64,000 nucleotides of DNA, taken from Aquimixticola soesokkakensis (GTDB lineage: Bacteria; Pseudomonadota; Alphaproteobacteria; Rhodobacterales; Rhodobacteraceae). Shown here piece after piece: positions 8,692 to 17,032 of this stretch; position 1 is the stretch's first letter; each line of letters starts with the position of its first letter. Below the pieces are notes generated by a model. The model saw nothing but the letters and a program-made list of their open reading frames with translations, was not told the origin of the DNA and searched no databases. The position numbers were made by a program, and so were the translations under genes. The stretch is from NCBI RefSeq assembly GCF_900172375.1, contig NZ_FWFS01000004.1, positions 1 to 64,000 of the forward strand, written 5' to 3'.

Positions 8692-9536
8692 GCGCGTCAA
8701 GCTGCCGCCTCACCTTGTTGGGCTGCGGCTCGTCGGGGGGCGTGCCGCGCCTGTCCGAGCGCGCGGGCGGCGATTGGGGCGACTGCGATCCCACCGAGCC
8801 GAAAAACCGCCGCCAGCGCTGCTCGGCGCTGCTGGAACGCTTCGGCCCTGAGGGCAAGACCACCGTGCTGATCGACACCTCGCCCGATATGCGCGCGCAA
8901 CTGCTTGGTGCCGGTGTCGGACGGCTGGACGCGGTCGTCTACACCCATTCCCACGCCGATCACGTGCACGGGCTCGATGACCTGCGGATGATCGTCTACA
9001 ACATGGGCACCCGCGTCAAAGTCTGGGCCGATGGCGATACGCAAAACGATCTGATTTCGCGCTTTGGCTATGCGTTCATCCAACCGTCCGGCTCAAGCTA
9101 TCCCCCCATTCTGGACCTGCACACGATCGACGGGCCGATCCGCGTCGAGGGTGCGGGCGGGGCGATCACCCTGACCCCCTTCAAAGTGAACCACGGCGCG
9201 ATCGACGCGCTCGGGTTTCGCATCGGCGATGTCGCCTATCTGCCGGATGTCTTCGAAATGGACAGCGCGGCCCTGTCCGCCTTGACGGGGCTGGAGGTGT
9301 TCGTGGTGGATGCGCTGCGCTACAAACCCCATCCCACCCATGCCAACCTCGACAAGGCGCTGGCCTGGATCAAAACACTCGCCCCCGAGCGCGCGGTGAT
9401 CACCAACCTGCATATCGATATGGATTACGCCACGCTGGCGCGTGATCTGCCGGCCCATATCCGCCCTGCCTTTGACGGGATGCAAATCGATTTCGACCTG
9501 CCCGAAGCTCACCCTGACACTCTTTCGAACGGCTAA
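8688..9536 (+). CDS. MBL-fold metallohydrolase (PhnP-like)
   Basis: Predicted 282-residue metallo-beta-lactamase-fold protein with the signature THSHADH at about 86-92, an early GCGSSGGVPR segment and later His/Asp ligands (YLPDVFEMD; NLHIDMDY). The early GCGSSGGVP and the C-D...C cluster resemble PhnP/RNase Z-type phosphodiesterases; the substrate cannot be told from sequence. It begins at GTG 8688, overlapping the TatD stop (GTGA). This tatD-MBL pairing after holB is common in Rhodobacterales and suggests a nucleic acid or nucleotide role. Confidence 0.87.
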   Translation: MSASSCRLTLLGCGSSGGVPRLSERAGGDWGDCDPTEPKNRRQRCSALLERFGPEGKTTVLIDTSPDMRAQLLGAGVGRLDAVVYTHSHADHVHGLDDLRMIVYNMGTRVKVWADGDTQNDLISRFGYAFIQPSGSSYPPILDLHTIDGPIRVEGAGGAITLTPFKVNHGAIDALGFRIGDVAYLPDVFEMDSAALSALTGLEVFVVDALRYKPHPTHANLDKALAWIKTLAPERAVITNLHIDMDYATLARDLPAHIRPAFDGMQIDFDLPEAHPDTLSNG

Positions 9537-9539
9537 GAC

Positions 9540-10478
9540 ATGCAAATTCTTCTCGACGTTGTGCTTCCGGTGTTTCTGGTCATCGGCTTTGGCTACGTCG
9601 CGGCCCTGCGCGGCATCTTTTCCGAAAGCGCTGCAGACGGGCTGATGCGCTTTGCGCAGAATTTCGCCCTGCCCTGCATGTTGTTTGCCGGAATTGCGCG
9701 GGTGGATTTGGGGGATGCGTTTCACGCCCCCATTCTGGTCAGTTTTTACACGGGCGCGCTGGCCTCGGCGGTTGTCGCCGTTTTAGGCGCGCGTTTTGTG
9801 TTCAAACGTTCGGGCGTCGAAGCGGTCGTCGTCGGCATGGTGGCGGTGTTTGGCAACTCGGCGCTGCTGGGCCTGTCGATCACCGAACGCGCCTATGGCA
9901 GCGATGCGTTGCAATGGAACTATGCCATCCTGTCGATCCACGCGCCGGTATTTTACGGTCTGGGGATCTGCGCGATGGAAATCGTGCGCTCCTCGGGGCA
10001 AGGCATCGCGCGCGGCGCGCTCACCCGCCAGATCGGGCGCGGCATTGTCACCAATCCGCTGGTGATCGGCATTGTTTTGGGCTGGATCGTCAATATTTCC
10101 GGCCTCGCCCTGCCCCAGACCCTGTGGTCGGCGATTGAAATGATGGTGCGTGCCGCGATTCCGGCCGCATTGTTTGGCCTTGGCGCGGTCCTGCTGCGCT
10201 ACAAGCCCGAAGGCGATCTGCGTCTCATCGGCTATGCGCTGATGTGTTCGATGCTGATCCACCCGGCGGTCGCCTACCTGCTGGGCACCCAGCTGTTCCA
10301 CCTTGGCACCGGCCCGCTGCGCTCGCTCACGATTTCGGCCGCCATGGCGCCGGGGGTGAACACCTATATCTTTGCCAATATGTATGGGGCCTCGCGCCGT
10401 GTTGCGGCCTCTGCCGTGCTGCTTGGGACGGTGGCTTCCATTCTGACGGTCTGGGGCTGGCTGTCCATCCTGCCTTGA
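9540..10478 (+). CDS. AEC family transporter (auxin efflux carrier-like permease)
   Basis: Predicted 312-residue integral membrane protein with about 10 hydrophobic segments in two halves. The first half ends with a Gly/Asn-containing break (AVFGNSALLGL) and the second contains AAIPAALFGLGA, typical of the AEC/BASS-like fold. Bacterial members export or import small organic acids such as malate or malonate; the substrate here is unknown. The ATG lies 3 bases after the upstream stop, so it probably belongs to the dacA-tmk-holB transcript. An inverted repeat (TCGTTTC/GAAACGA, about 10500-10520) follows the stop and may end transcription, though it lacks a T run. Confidence 0.85.
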   Translation: MQILLDVVLPVFLVIGFGYVAALRGIFSESAADGLMRFAQNFALPCMLFAGIARVDLGDAFHAPILVSFYTGALASAVVAVLGARFVFKRSGVEAVVVGMVAVFGNSALLGLSITERAYGSDALQWNYAILSIHAPVFYGLGICAMEIVRSSGQGIARGALTRQIGRGIVTNPLVIGIVLGWIVNISGLALPQTLWSAIEMMVRAAIPAALFGLGAVLLRYKPEGDLRLIGYALMCSMLIHPAVAYLLGTQLFHLGTGPLRSLTISAAMAPGVNTYIFANMYGASRRVAASAVLLGTVASILTVWGWLSILP

Positions 10479-10647
10479 TCAACGCATCGGGACATGGCGT
10501 CGTTTCCTGTGGCGAAACGATGGCCTCCAACCCACGAGATTTCGCATCAAAGCCCGATCTTTGCCCCAGTCGCGCCCCTTTCAGGCGCGAGAAATGGTTA
10601 ACGGCCCTCTCACTCGGGGGGGCTTCCCATTTTAGCGGAGCAACTCT

Positions 10648-13482
10648 GTGCCCACATATAACGTCAATATCTACGATGTGAATCCGGCCACACTGTTTGG
10701 CACCTCCTCCGGCTCGACGGCTGTGTATTCAGGCGCTGCCGCCCTTGGGTCCGCGGTGATCACCGACAACCAGACCGGCACCAACGGCACGGGTCTGGAT
10801 GACGACAGCCGCGGGGAAAACGCCACCGCAACCGTCACGATGAACGGCACCACCACCACGAATTCCGTTCAGGCCGAGCGCGTCTGGACCGTGACCGACA
10901 CCGCGACGGGGGAAACCTTTCAGGTTGTGCAGTTCACGGTCGGCAGCGGGTGGGGCGCCAGAAACTATACGCTGTCCGAACAACCGCTGATCGCCGGTCA
11001 CGAATACGAAGTGGTGAGCTACAGCAACGACCCCGACATGGGCACCAGCAACGATGGCTTCTCCTATGCCGATTATTCGGACGGGGTGGTCACGGGGAGC
11101 GCGGGCAACGACGTCATCGACAAGAATTACACCGGCGACACGCAGGGCGACCAGATCGACAGTGTCAGCGAAAGCGATGTGATGTTCCACTGGTCCAACG
11201 CCAACGGCAGCAACGGCAGCTATTCCGACGATGTGGGCGGCGTGACCGTCACGGCAACCGTCACCAACGACGGCCGCATGACCGGCAACCAGATCAACAC
11301 CTCGACCGCCCAATATGTCGCAAACGGTGAAACCTACGGCACCAATTCCTCGCTGAATGTGACTGGCAACGGGAATGGCAATACCGCCACCATCGTGATC
11401 GACTTTGAAACGGCTGATGGTTCGCAGGCCAATTCCGAAGTCGAAAACGTGTCCTTTCGCCTCAACGATGTGGACAGCGGCAGCTTCTCCGATGTGCTGA
11501 GCGTCACGGCGTTTGACGCCGAAGGCAACGCTCTGGCGGTGACGCTGACGGCCGGTGGCTCGGATACGGTCAACGGCAATACGGTGACGGGCAACGGTGG
11601 CCTGAACGATCCCGACCAGCTGGCCGGATCGGTCCTTGTCGAGATCGACGGGGCGGTGTCCTACATCGTCATCGACTACAACAACGGCGGCAGCGGCGCA
11701 CAGACGGTCTATGTGTCCGATATCGCCTTTACCAGCATCTATGAAAGCTTTGACGATGTGGTCAACGCCGGCGACGGCGATGATTTCATCGACCCCGGCC
11801 TCGGGGATGACATCGTCAACGCCGGCGCGGGCAACGATACGATCATGGGCGGTCAAGGGGCCGACACCATGCATGGTGGCACCGGTCAGGACACCATCGA
11901 CTATTCCAACTCCGCGTCGGGCGTAAACGTCGATCTGGGCGCGGGCACATTTTCGGGGGGCGACGCCGAGGGCGACAGCGGCACGGGCATCGACGGGCTG
12001 ATCGGCTCGGATTACGACGACACGCTGATCGGCTTTGACGGCGAAAGCAAAGCCACCGATGGCAGCGGCTATACCAATATTTTCTACGGCGGCGCGGGGA
12101 ACGACTACCTTGATGGCAAGGGGGGCGACGACCAACTCTACGGCGGCGATGGCAACGACCAGATTTATGGCGGCACCGGCAACGACTATATCGAGGGCGG
12201 CGCGGGCGACGACTGGATCATGTTCGGCGAAGGCGCGGATGTGGTCTATGGCGGCGATGGCAATGACACGATCGACGATGCCCCCGGGGTCGACACGGGC
12301 GACTACGAGGATTTCGTCGATGCGGGCGCAGGGGACGACGTTGTCTTTACCGGCGGCGGCGGCGATACGATCTATGGGGGCACGGGCAACGACCAATTGC
12401 ACGGCGAGGACGGCGACGACCTGATTTATGGCGGCGCGGATGACGACCGGATCTGGGGCGACGGCGGCAACGACACGATCTACGGCGACAGCGGCAATGA
12501 TATCATCGATGCGGGCGACGGCGACGACATCGTCTATGGCGGCGAGGGCGACGACCTGATCGGCGGCGGCAGCGGCAATGACACGATCTATGGCGGCGAC
12601 GGCAACGACGGGATGTCGGGCGGCGCAGGCTATGACACGCTGGACGGTGGCGCGGGCGACGACCAGATGCTGGTGGGATCGGGTGACACGGCCACGGGGG
12701 GCGCGGGCAACGACATTTTCTACATCGACGGTGACACGCTCGATGGCGCGACGATCAACATCTACGGTGGCGAGGAGGATGAGACCAGCGGCGATGTGCT
12801 GAACTTCAACGGCACGCTCGCCGGACCGGTGACCTATACCTCCGAGGACACGATTACGCCGGGGCGCTCGGGCTATGCGACGCTCATCGACGGGACGGTT
12901 GTCAATTTCTCCAACATTGAAAGCGTCATCTGTTTTACCGCGGGCACGCGGATTGCGACCCCCTTTGGCCCGCGCCCGATCGAGGATCTGGTGATCGGCG
13001 ATCTGGTGCTCACCCGCGACCACGGTCCGCAACCGCTGCGCTGGATCGGATCGCGCAGCCTGACGGCCACAGCGGCGCTGGCACCGATCGAAATCGCGCA
13101 AGGCACCCTGGGCAACGCGCGCGTGTTGCGGGTTTCGCCCGAGCATCGGATGCTGGTCACGGGATGGCGCGCGGAATTGCTGTTTGGCGAGCCGGAAGTT
13201 TTCGTCGCCGCCAAACATCTGATCAACGATGCCAATGTGCGGCCCTGCCATGGCGGCGAGGTCACCTATCTGCACATGATGTTCGACCAGCACGAGGTGG
13301 TCTTTGCCGAAGGGGCCGCGGCGGAAAGCTTTCACCCCGGAGGCATGGCAATGGACACGCTTGACGAAATGGAACGCGCTGAATTCTTTAGCATTTTCCC
13401 CGAGTTGCGCGCGCTGCCCAACAGTCACGGCCCGCTTGCGCGCCGCTGTCTCAAACGCCACGAAGCCGCCCTTTTGGCCTGA
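10648..13482 (+). CDS. RTX-repeat protein with C-terminal Hint (Hedgehog/intein) domain
   Basis: Predicted 944-residue acidic secreted protein starting at GTG 10648 with GCGGAG upstream. Residues about 1-365 are a beta-rich N-terminal region with no clear family. Residues about 370-690 carry many glycine/aspartate nonapeptides (GGxGxDxhx, e.g. YGGDGNDQI, GGAGDDWIM), which fold into Ca2+-binding parallel beta-rolls outside the cell. From about 761 (CFTAGTRIATP) comes a Hint domain with the family's starting Cys and a later SPEHRMLV block. RTX proteins normally leave by type I secretion; Hint domains in this setting are thought to be autoproteolytic or to cap the protein. No T1SS ABC or membrane-fusion gene lies next to it, so export would use a system encoded elsewhere. 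There is no Sec signal peptide. Confidence 0.88.
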   Translation: MPTYNVNIYDVNPATLFGTSSGSTAVYSGAAALGSAVITDNQTGTNGTGLDDDSRGENATATVTMNGTTTTNSVQAERVWTVTDTATGETFQVVQFTVGSGWGARNYTLSEQPLIAGHEYEVVSYSNDPDMGTSNDGFSYADYSDGVVTGSAGNDVIDKNYTGDTQGDQIDSVSESDVMFHWSNANGSNGSYSDDVGGVTVTATVTNDGRMTGNQINTSTAQYVANGETYGTNSSLNVTGNGNGNTATIVIDFETADGSQANSEVENVSFRLNDVDSGSFSDVLSVTAFDAEGNALAVTLTAGGSDTVNGNTVTGNGGLNDPDQLAGSVLVEIDGAVSYIVIDYNNGGSGAQTVYVSDIAFTSIYESFDDVVNAGDGDDFIDPGLGDDIVNAGAGNDTIMGGQGADTMHGGTGQDTIDYSNSASGVNVDLGAGTFSGGDAEGDSGTGIDGLIGSDYDDTLIGFDGESKATDGSGYTNIFYGGAGNDYLDGKGGDDQLYGGDGNDQIYGGTGNDYIEGGAGDDWIMFGEGADVVYGGDGNDTIDDAPGVDTGDYEDFVDAGAGDDVVFTGGGGDTIYGGTGNDQLHGEDGDDLIYGGADDDRIWGDGGNDTIYGDSGNDIIDAGDGDDIVYGGEGDDLIGGGSGNDTIYGGDGNDGMSGGAGYDTLDGGAGDDQMLVGSGDTATGGAGNDIFYIDGDTLDGATINIYGGEEDETSGDVLNFNGTLAGPVTYTSEDTITPGRSGYATLIDGTVVNFSNIESVICFTAGTRIATPFGPRPIEDLVIGDLVLTRDHGPQPLRWIGSRSLTATAALAPIEIAQGTLGNARVLRVSPEHRMLVTGWRAELLFGEPEVFVAAKHLINDANVRPCHGGEVTYLHMMFDQHEVVFAEGAAAESFHPGGMAMDTLDEMERAEFFSIFPELRALPNSHGPLARRCLKRHEAALLA

Positions 13483-13485
13483 AAC

Positions 13486-13521
13486 ACCCCCCTGCGCGCC
13501 CTGCCCCGGGCGCGGGGGGGG
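13486..13521 (+). terminator. GC-rich hairpin after the RTX/Hint gene
   Basis: A strong, nearly uninterrupted GC stem (CCCCCCTGCGCGCCC with GGGCGCGGGGGG) starts a few bases after the stop. It lacks a T run, so intrinsic termination is uncertain; it may instead protect the mRNA 3' end. Confidence 0.4.
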
Positions 13522-13560
13522 GATGGCCCTTGCGCAGGTAGGCTCAGGGCGGAGATGCGC

Positions 13561-13616
13561 AAAATTGCGGGTCCAAAATTACAGGCCCCAAATTACAGGC
13601 CCCAAATTACGGGTCC
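13561..13616. repeat. Four short AT/GC-alternating tandem units
   Basis: Four adjacent units of 13-15 bp share the pattern AAATTACAGGCCCC or AAATTACGGGTCC (13561-13574, 13575-13589, 13590-13603, 13604-13616). The outer two units carry GGGTCC and the inner two GGCCCC, and the array is flanked on both sides by ATGCGC. It lies in the spacer between the RTX/Hint gene and tRNA-Leu. Confidence 0.75.
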
Positions 13617-13664
13617 AAAATCAATGCGCACACCCGTCAAGGCGCACATCCAAGGCATAGAACG

Positions 13665-13688
13665 AAAAAACGCGCCCCGAGGGGCGCG
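13665..13688 (-). terminator. Intrinsic terminator of tRNA-Leu
   Basis: An 8-bp GC stem (CGCGCCCC / GGGGCGCG, 13671-13688) is followed on the minus strand by six T residues (13670-13665). It lies about 45 bases beyond the tRNA 3' end. Confidence 0.8.
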
Positions 13689-13733
13689 CTATTTTCGCAA
13701 GTCAGATCAGGTTTGGTAGACCCTGATCCAAGT

Positions 13734-13820
13734 TGGTGCGGTCGAGAAGACTCGAACTTCCACGGGAGTTACCCCACAGCGACCTCAACGCTGCGCGTCT
13801 ACCAATTCCGCCACGACCGC
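13734..13820 (-). tRNA. tRNA-Leu(GAG)
   Basis: Minus-strand class II tRNA of 87 nt. The acceptor GCGGTCG pairs with CGACCGC; the discriminator is A and CCA is encoded (13734-13736). The anticodon stem CAGCG/CGCTG encloses loop TTGAGGT, giving anticodon GAG. A long variable arm and the T loop GTTCGAGTC are present. Confidence 0.95.
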
Positions 13821-13997
13821 ACTGTCTTGACTTGGTGAGGGGCTATCTAACGAAGCCGCCCTGCCCCTGCAAGAGTGAATTTCACCGCCCTCGCATTTTT
13901 TTCCAAAGCCCCTTTCACCCGCGGCGCGCGGCGGTTTGAGCACTGGAAACCCGCGCGCCAACTGGCTAAATCAGACCTATACGAAAGAGGTTTTCCG

Positions 13998-14645
13998 ATG
14001 GTCGAATGGCGCATTTCCCAAGGTCTGACAGAATACGAGGCGGCCCTAGAGGTGATGGAGGCGCGCGCCGATGCGATTGCGCGCGGCGAGGCCGAGGAAC
14101 TGATCTGGCTGGTTGAACATCCGCCGCTCTACACCGCGGGCACCTCGGCCAAGATCAGCGATCTCGTCGCGCCCGACCGCTTTCCGGTCTATGAGACGCG
14201 GCGCGGCGGGCAATATACCTACCACGGTCCGGGGCAGCGGGTGGCCTATGCCATGCTTGACCTCAACACGCGCGGCCGTGACGTGCGCAAATTCGTCGCC
14301 GATATGGAAGCTTGGGTGATCGCGGCGCTTGCCGAGTTCAACATCACCGGCGAGATCCGGGAGGGGCGCGTGGGCGTCTGGGTCGAGCGCCCCGACAAGC
14401 CGCTGACCATCACGGGAAAAATCGCCGAAGACAAAGTGGCCGCCATCGGGTTGCGCATCCGCAAATGGGTGTCCTTTCACGGCCTGTCGATCAACGTGGA
14501 ACCGGATCTGGAGCATTTCAGCGGCATTGTGCCCTGCGGCATCACCGAATACGGCGTGACCTCGCTCGTCGATCTGGGCCTGCCCGTGACGATGGACGAT
14601 GTGGATCTTGCGCTGCGGCGCGGCTTCACAACGGTCTTTGGCTGA
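13998..14645 (+). CDS. lipB: Octanoyltransferase, lipoyl(octanoyl) transferase
   Basis: Predicted 215-residue enzyme that moves octanoate from octanoyl-ACP to lipoyl domains of pyruvate and 2-oxoglutarate dehydrogenases and the glycine cleavage H protein. Motifs: [12 protein letters not shown] (about 69-80), the catalytic Lys141 in TITGKIAE and the acyl-accepting Cys180 in [17 protein letters not shown] 13998 was chosen because GAAAGAGG lies 8 bases upstream and the product then starts at the family's usual place; an in-frame extension to 13875 overlaps the tRNA promoter region and is unlikely. Confidence 0.94.
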   Translation: MVEWRISQGLTEYEAALEVMEARADAIARGEAEELIWLVEHPPLYTAGTSAKISDLVAPDRFPVYETRRGGQYTYHGPGQRVAYAMLDLNTRGRDVRKFVADMEAWVIAALAEFNITGEIREGRVGVWVERPDKPLTITGKIAEDKVAAIGLRIRKWVSFHGLSINVEPDLEHFSGIVPCGITEYGVTSLVDLGLPVTMDDVDLALRRGFTTVFG

Positions 14646-14686
14646 GATAGGTCTGGGGCACCGAGGGAACAAATGAGCGGCCAAAG

Positions 14687-16102
14687 ATGAACTTTGTGAT
14701 CTTCGTCAACGCCGCTGTTTTGCTGTTCTTTTCAGGGCTGATGGTCATCAATGCCATCGTATTCCCTGCCAGCCGCCTCGACTTTCTCGAATCCGCCCTG
14801 TTTTGCGCGACCCTGGGCACGATTTTCGTCATTGCCACCATCAACCGCTTTGGCGAAGTGCGCCGCAAGCACCAGTTTCTGATGACGGTGACCGTCTGGC
14901 TGACGGCGGCGTTTGCGGGTGCCTTGCCGCTGTGGCACTACCGCCTCGACGCGGTGGATGCGCTGTTTGAAAGCATGTCCGCCATCACCACCACCGGCTC
15001 GACCGTCATGTCGGGTCTGGACACCACGGCGCGCGGCATCCTGTTCTGGCGCGCGCTTTTGCAGGGGTTGGGCGGCATCGGCTTTATCGTCATGGGCATT
15101 GCGCTTTTGCCGATGCTGCGCGTTGGCGGGATGCAGCTGTTTCGCACCGAAAGCTCGGACAAGGGCGACAAGGAATTTTCCACCGCGACCGGCTTTGCCA
15201 CCAACACGCTGGGCGTTTACCTCAGCCTGATGGCGCTGTGTGCGATCGGCTATTCCATCGGCGGCATGTCCCCCTTCGACGCGATCACCCACGCGATGAC
15301 AACGCTGTCGACGGGCGGATATTCCAATTATGACAGCAGCTTTGGCCATTTCGACAGTGCCTATCTGCAATGGCAGGCGACACTGTTCATGCTGGCGGGC
15401 GGCCTGCCCTTTGCGTGGTATATCCGCGTCTATCACCGCCGCGTCTTTCGCTCGGATCAGGTGCAACTTATGGTCAGCACGCTGGTCGTGACCATCGGCG
15501 GGCTGACGCTGTGGCATGTGTTCGAGAACGGTACGGCGTTTTTCGAAGCGCTGCGCATGGTTGCGTTCAACGTGGTTTCTGTCGTGACCACCACGGGCTA
15601 TGCGACCACGGATTACACCACCTGGGGCGCCTTTGCGACGGTGGCGTTTTTCGTGCTGACAGCGACGGGCGGGTGTACCGGATCGACCTCTGGCGGCTTG
15701 AAAGCCATGCGCATCATCATCGGGACGCGCGCAGCCGTGGCCCGCATCAAGCGCATTCTGCAGCCCCATGCGATCACCCATGTGCGCTACGAGGGGCGCA
15801 TTGTGGGCGAAGACGTTCTGTCGGGGGTGATCGGGTTTATTTTCTTCTATTTCGCGACTTTCTTTGCACTGGCTCTGGCGTTGAACTTTGTCGGGCTGGA
15901 TTTTGCCACCTCGATTTCGGGCGCGCTGACCGCCATCGCCAATGTCGGTCCCGGCGTGGGGACGGTCATCGGGCCTGCGGGGAATTTTGTGACATTAAAC
16001 GAGCCTGCGAAGATTTTGATTTTCTTTGGAATGTTTGCGGGGCGGCTTGAAATGCTCACCATCTTTGTGCTGCTCACGCCGCGCTTCTGGCGCGATTCCT
16101 GA
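14687..16102 (+). CDS. trkH: TrkH/KtrB family potassium uptake protein
   Basis: Predicted 471-residue inner-membrane protein with about ten membrane segments and four pore-loop repeats of the SKT superfamily, including SAITTTGSTVMSG, ITHAMTTLSTGGYSNYD and VVTTTGYATTDY; the final pore loop is AIANVGPGVGTV. It conducts K+ (or Na+-coupled K+) and needs a TrkA-type NAD-binding partner, which is not in this window. It is 41 bases downstream of lipB on the same strand but functionally unrelated. Confidence 0.9.
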   Translation: MNFVIFVNAAVLLFFSGLMVINAIVFPASRLDFLESALFCATLGTIFVIATINRFGEVRRKHQFLMTVTVWLTAAFAGALPLWHYRLDAVDALFESMSAITTTGSTVMSGLDTTARGILFWRALLQGLGGIGFIVMGIALLPMLRVGGMQLFRTESSDKGDKEFSTATGFATNTLGVYLSLMALCAIGYSIGGMSPFDAITHAMTTLSTGGYSNYDSSFGHFDSAYLQWQATLFMLAGGLPFAWYIRVYHRRVFRSDQVQLMVSTLVVTIGGLTLWHVFENGTAFFEALRMVAFNVVSVVTTTGYATTDYTTWGAFATVAFFVLTATGGCTGSTSGGLKAMRIIIGTRAAVARIKRILQPHAITHVRYEGRIVGEDVLSGVIGFIFFYFATFFALALALNFVGLDFATSISGALTAIANVGPGVGTVIGPAGNFVTLNEPAKILIFFGMFAGRLEMLTIFVLLTPRFWRDS

Positions 16103-16237
16103 GGGCCCGGCGCGCCCGGCGCGCAGGCCAAACGCGCCAAAGGTCGCGCAGGGCCTGCGACAATAGTCGCCCTGTGCGCGCTGTGCGCCCGCGCCTAAGC
16201 TAAGGCCAGCAACGACTCAGACAACAGGGAGGACGCC

Positions 16238-16762
16238 ATGCGAGTCCTGATCGCAGCCATCACTGCCAGCGCCACACTCTGCGCCACTGCGGCCTTTGCC
16301 GAGGGCGACGCCGACAAGGGCGCCAAGGATTACAACCGCTGCAAGGCCTGCCACGCCATCGAAGGGCCAGACGGTTTTATCGTCAAAGGCGGCAAGACCG
16401 GACCCAATCTTTACGGCATCGTCGGGCGCACCGCGGGCAGCCTGGACGGCTATGCCTACAAACCCTCCATCGTCGCAGCCGGCGAAGCGGGCCTGGTCTG
16501 GACACCCGAATTGATCGCGCAATATGTGGTCGATACCAGCGGTTTCCTCGAGGATTACCTCGACGACCCCAAAGCCAAATCCGGCATGTCCAAGCAAGCG
16601 CTGCGCGAACCGTCCAATGTCGCGGCATTTCTGGCCCTGCACGGGGCCAAGGCAGATGCGACGGCTGAGGGCACAGGGGAAGGTGCCGATGAAAATACTG
16701 GGGAAGGTGCTGGGGACATCACGGTCGAGAACAGTGGCGAGGACAGCGCCCAAACGCCGTAA
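16238..16762 (+). CDS. c-type cytochrome (cytochrome c550-like)
   Basis: Predicted 174-residue exported monohaem cytochrome. It has a signal peptide (about 1-21, ending AAFA), a haem-binding CKACH at 35-39 with KTGPNLYGIVGR downstream, and a candidate axial Met116 (KSGMSK). The C-terminal ~40 residues are an acidic, Gly/Glu-rich tail (EGTGEGADENTGEGAGD). A GGGAGG ribosome binding site precedes the ATG. It lies directly upstream of ctaD, the same linkage known for cytochrome c550 and an aa3 oxidase subunit I gene in Paracoccus, so it is a likely electron carrier to the oxidase. An acidic tail could dock to the Lys-rich face of a partner; this is inference. Confidence 0.88.
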   Translation: MRVLIAAITASATLCATAAFAEGDADKGAKDYNRCKACHAIEGPDGFIVKGGKTGPNLYGIVGRTAGSLDGYAYKPSIVAAGEAGLVWTPELIAQYVVDTSGFLEDYLDDPKAKSGMSKQALREPSNVAAFLALHGAKADATAEGTGEGADENTGEGAGDITVENSGEDSAQTP

Positions 16763-16931
16763 AATCACCTAAGGCGGGCGGAATTTTCCTGTCCTGCACC
16801 GCGCCGCGCAGCAAGGCGAGGCCCCACCGCGCGCCCCATTGCCCGCCCCTGCGCAGCACCGCCCACGTGCCCCCTGTCCGCATTTCAACGGGCATGGGGC
16901 ATTTTTTCGCACCCTAGGGCATATCGACACA

Positions 16932-16960
16932 TTGCCCCGCGCGCGCAACCGCTCTAATAC
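16932..16960 (+). promoter_or_regulatory. Putative sigma-70 promoter of ctaD
   Basis: TTGCCC (16932-16937) and TAATAC (16955-16960) are separated by exactly 17 bp, placing a start near 16967 and leaving a leader of about 65 nt before the ATG. This supports transcription of ctaD independent of the cytochrome gene. Confidence 0.5.
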
Positions 16961-17032
16961 AGAACACAATTCCGTGCAGCAGGGAGACCTCTGCGCGGAT
17001 TTTGGGACAACGCACAATTTCGGGAGGACCGC

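Noticed and set aside
10729-13461. Very long minus-strand open frame (about 910 codons) opposite the RTX/Hint gene
   Set aside because: It mirrors the glycine/aspartate repeat codons of the real gene, yields repetitive Val/Ala/Ile-rich sequence without known domains, and has no credible ribosome binding site.
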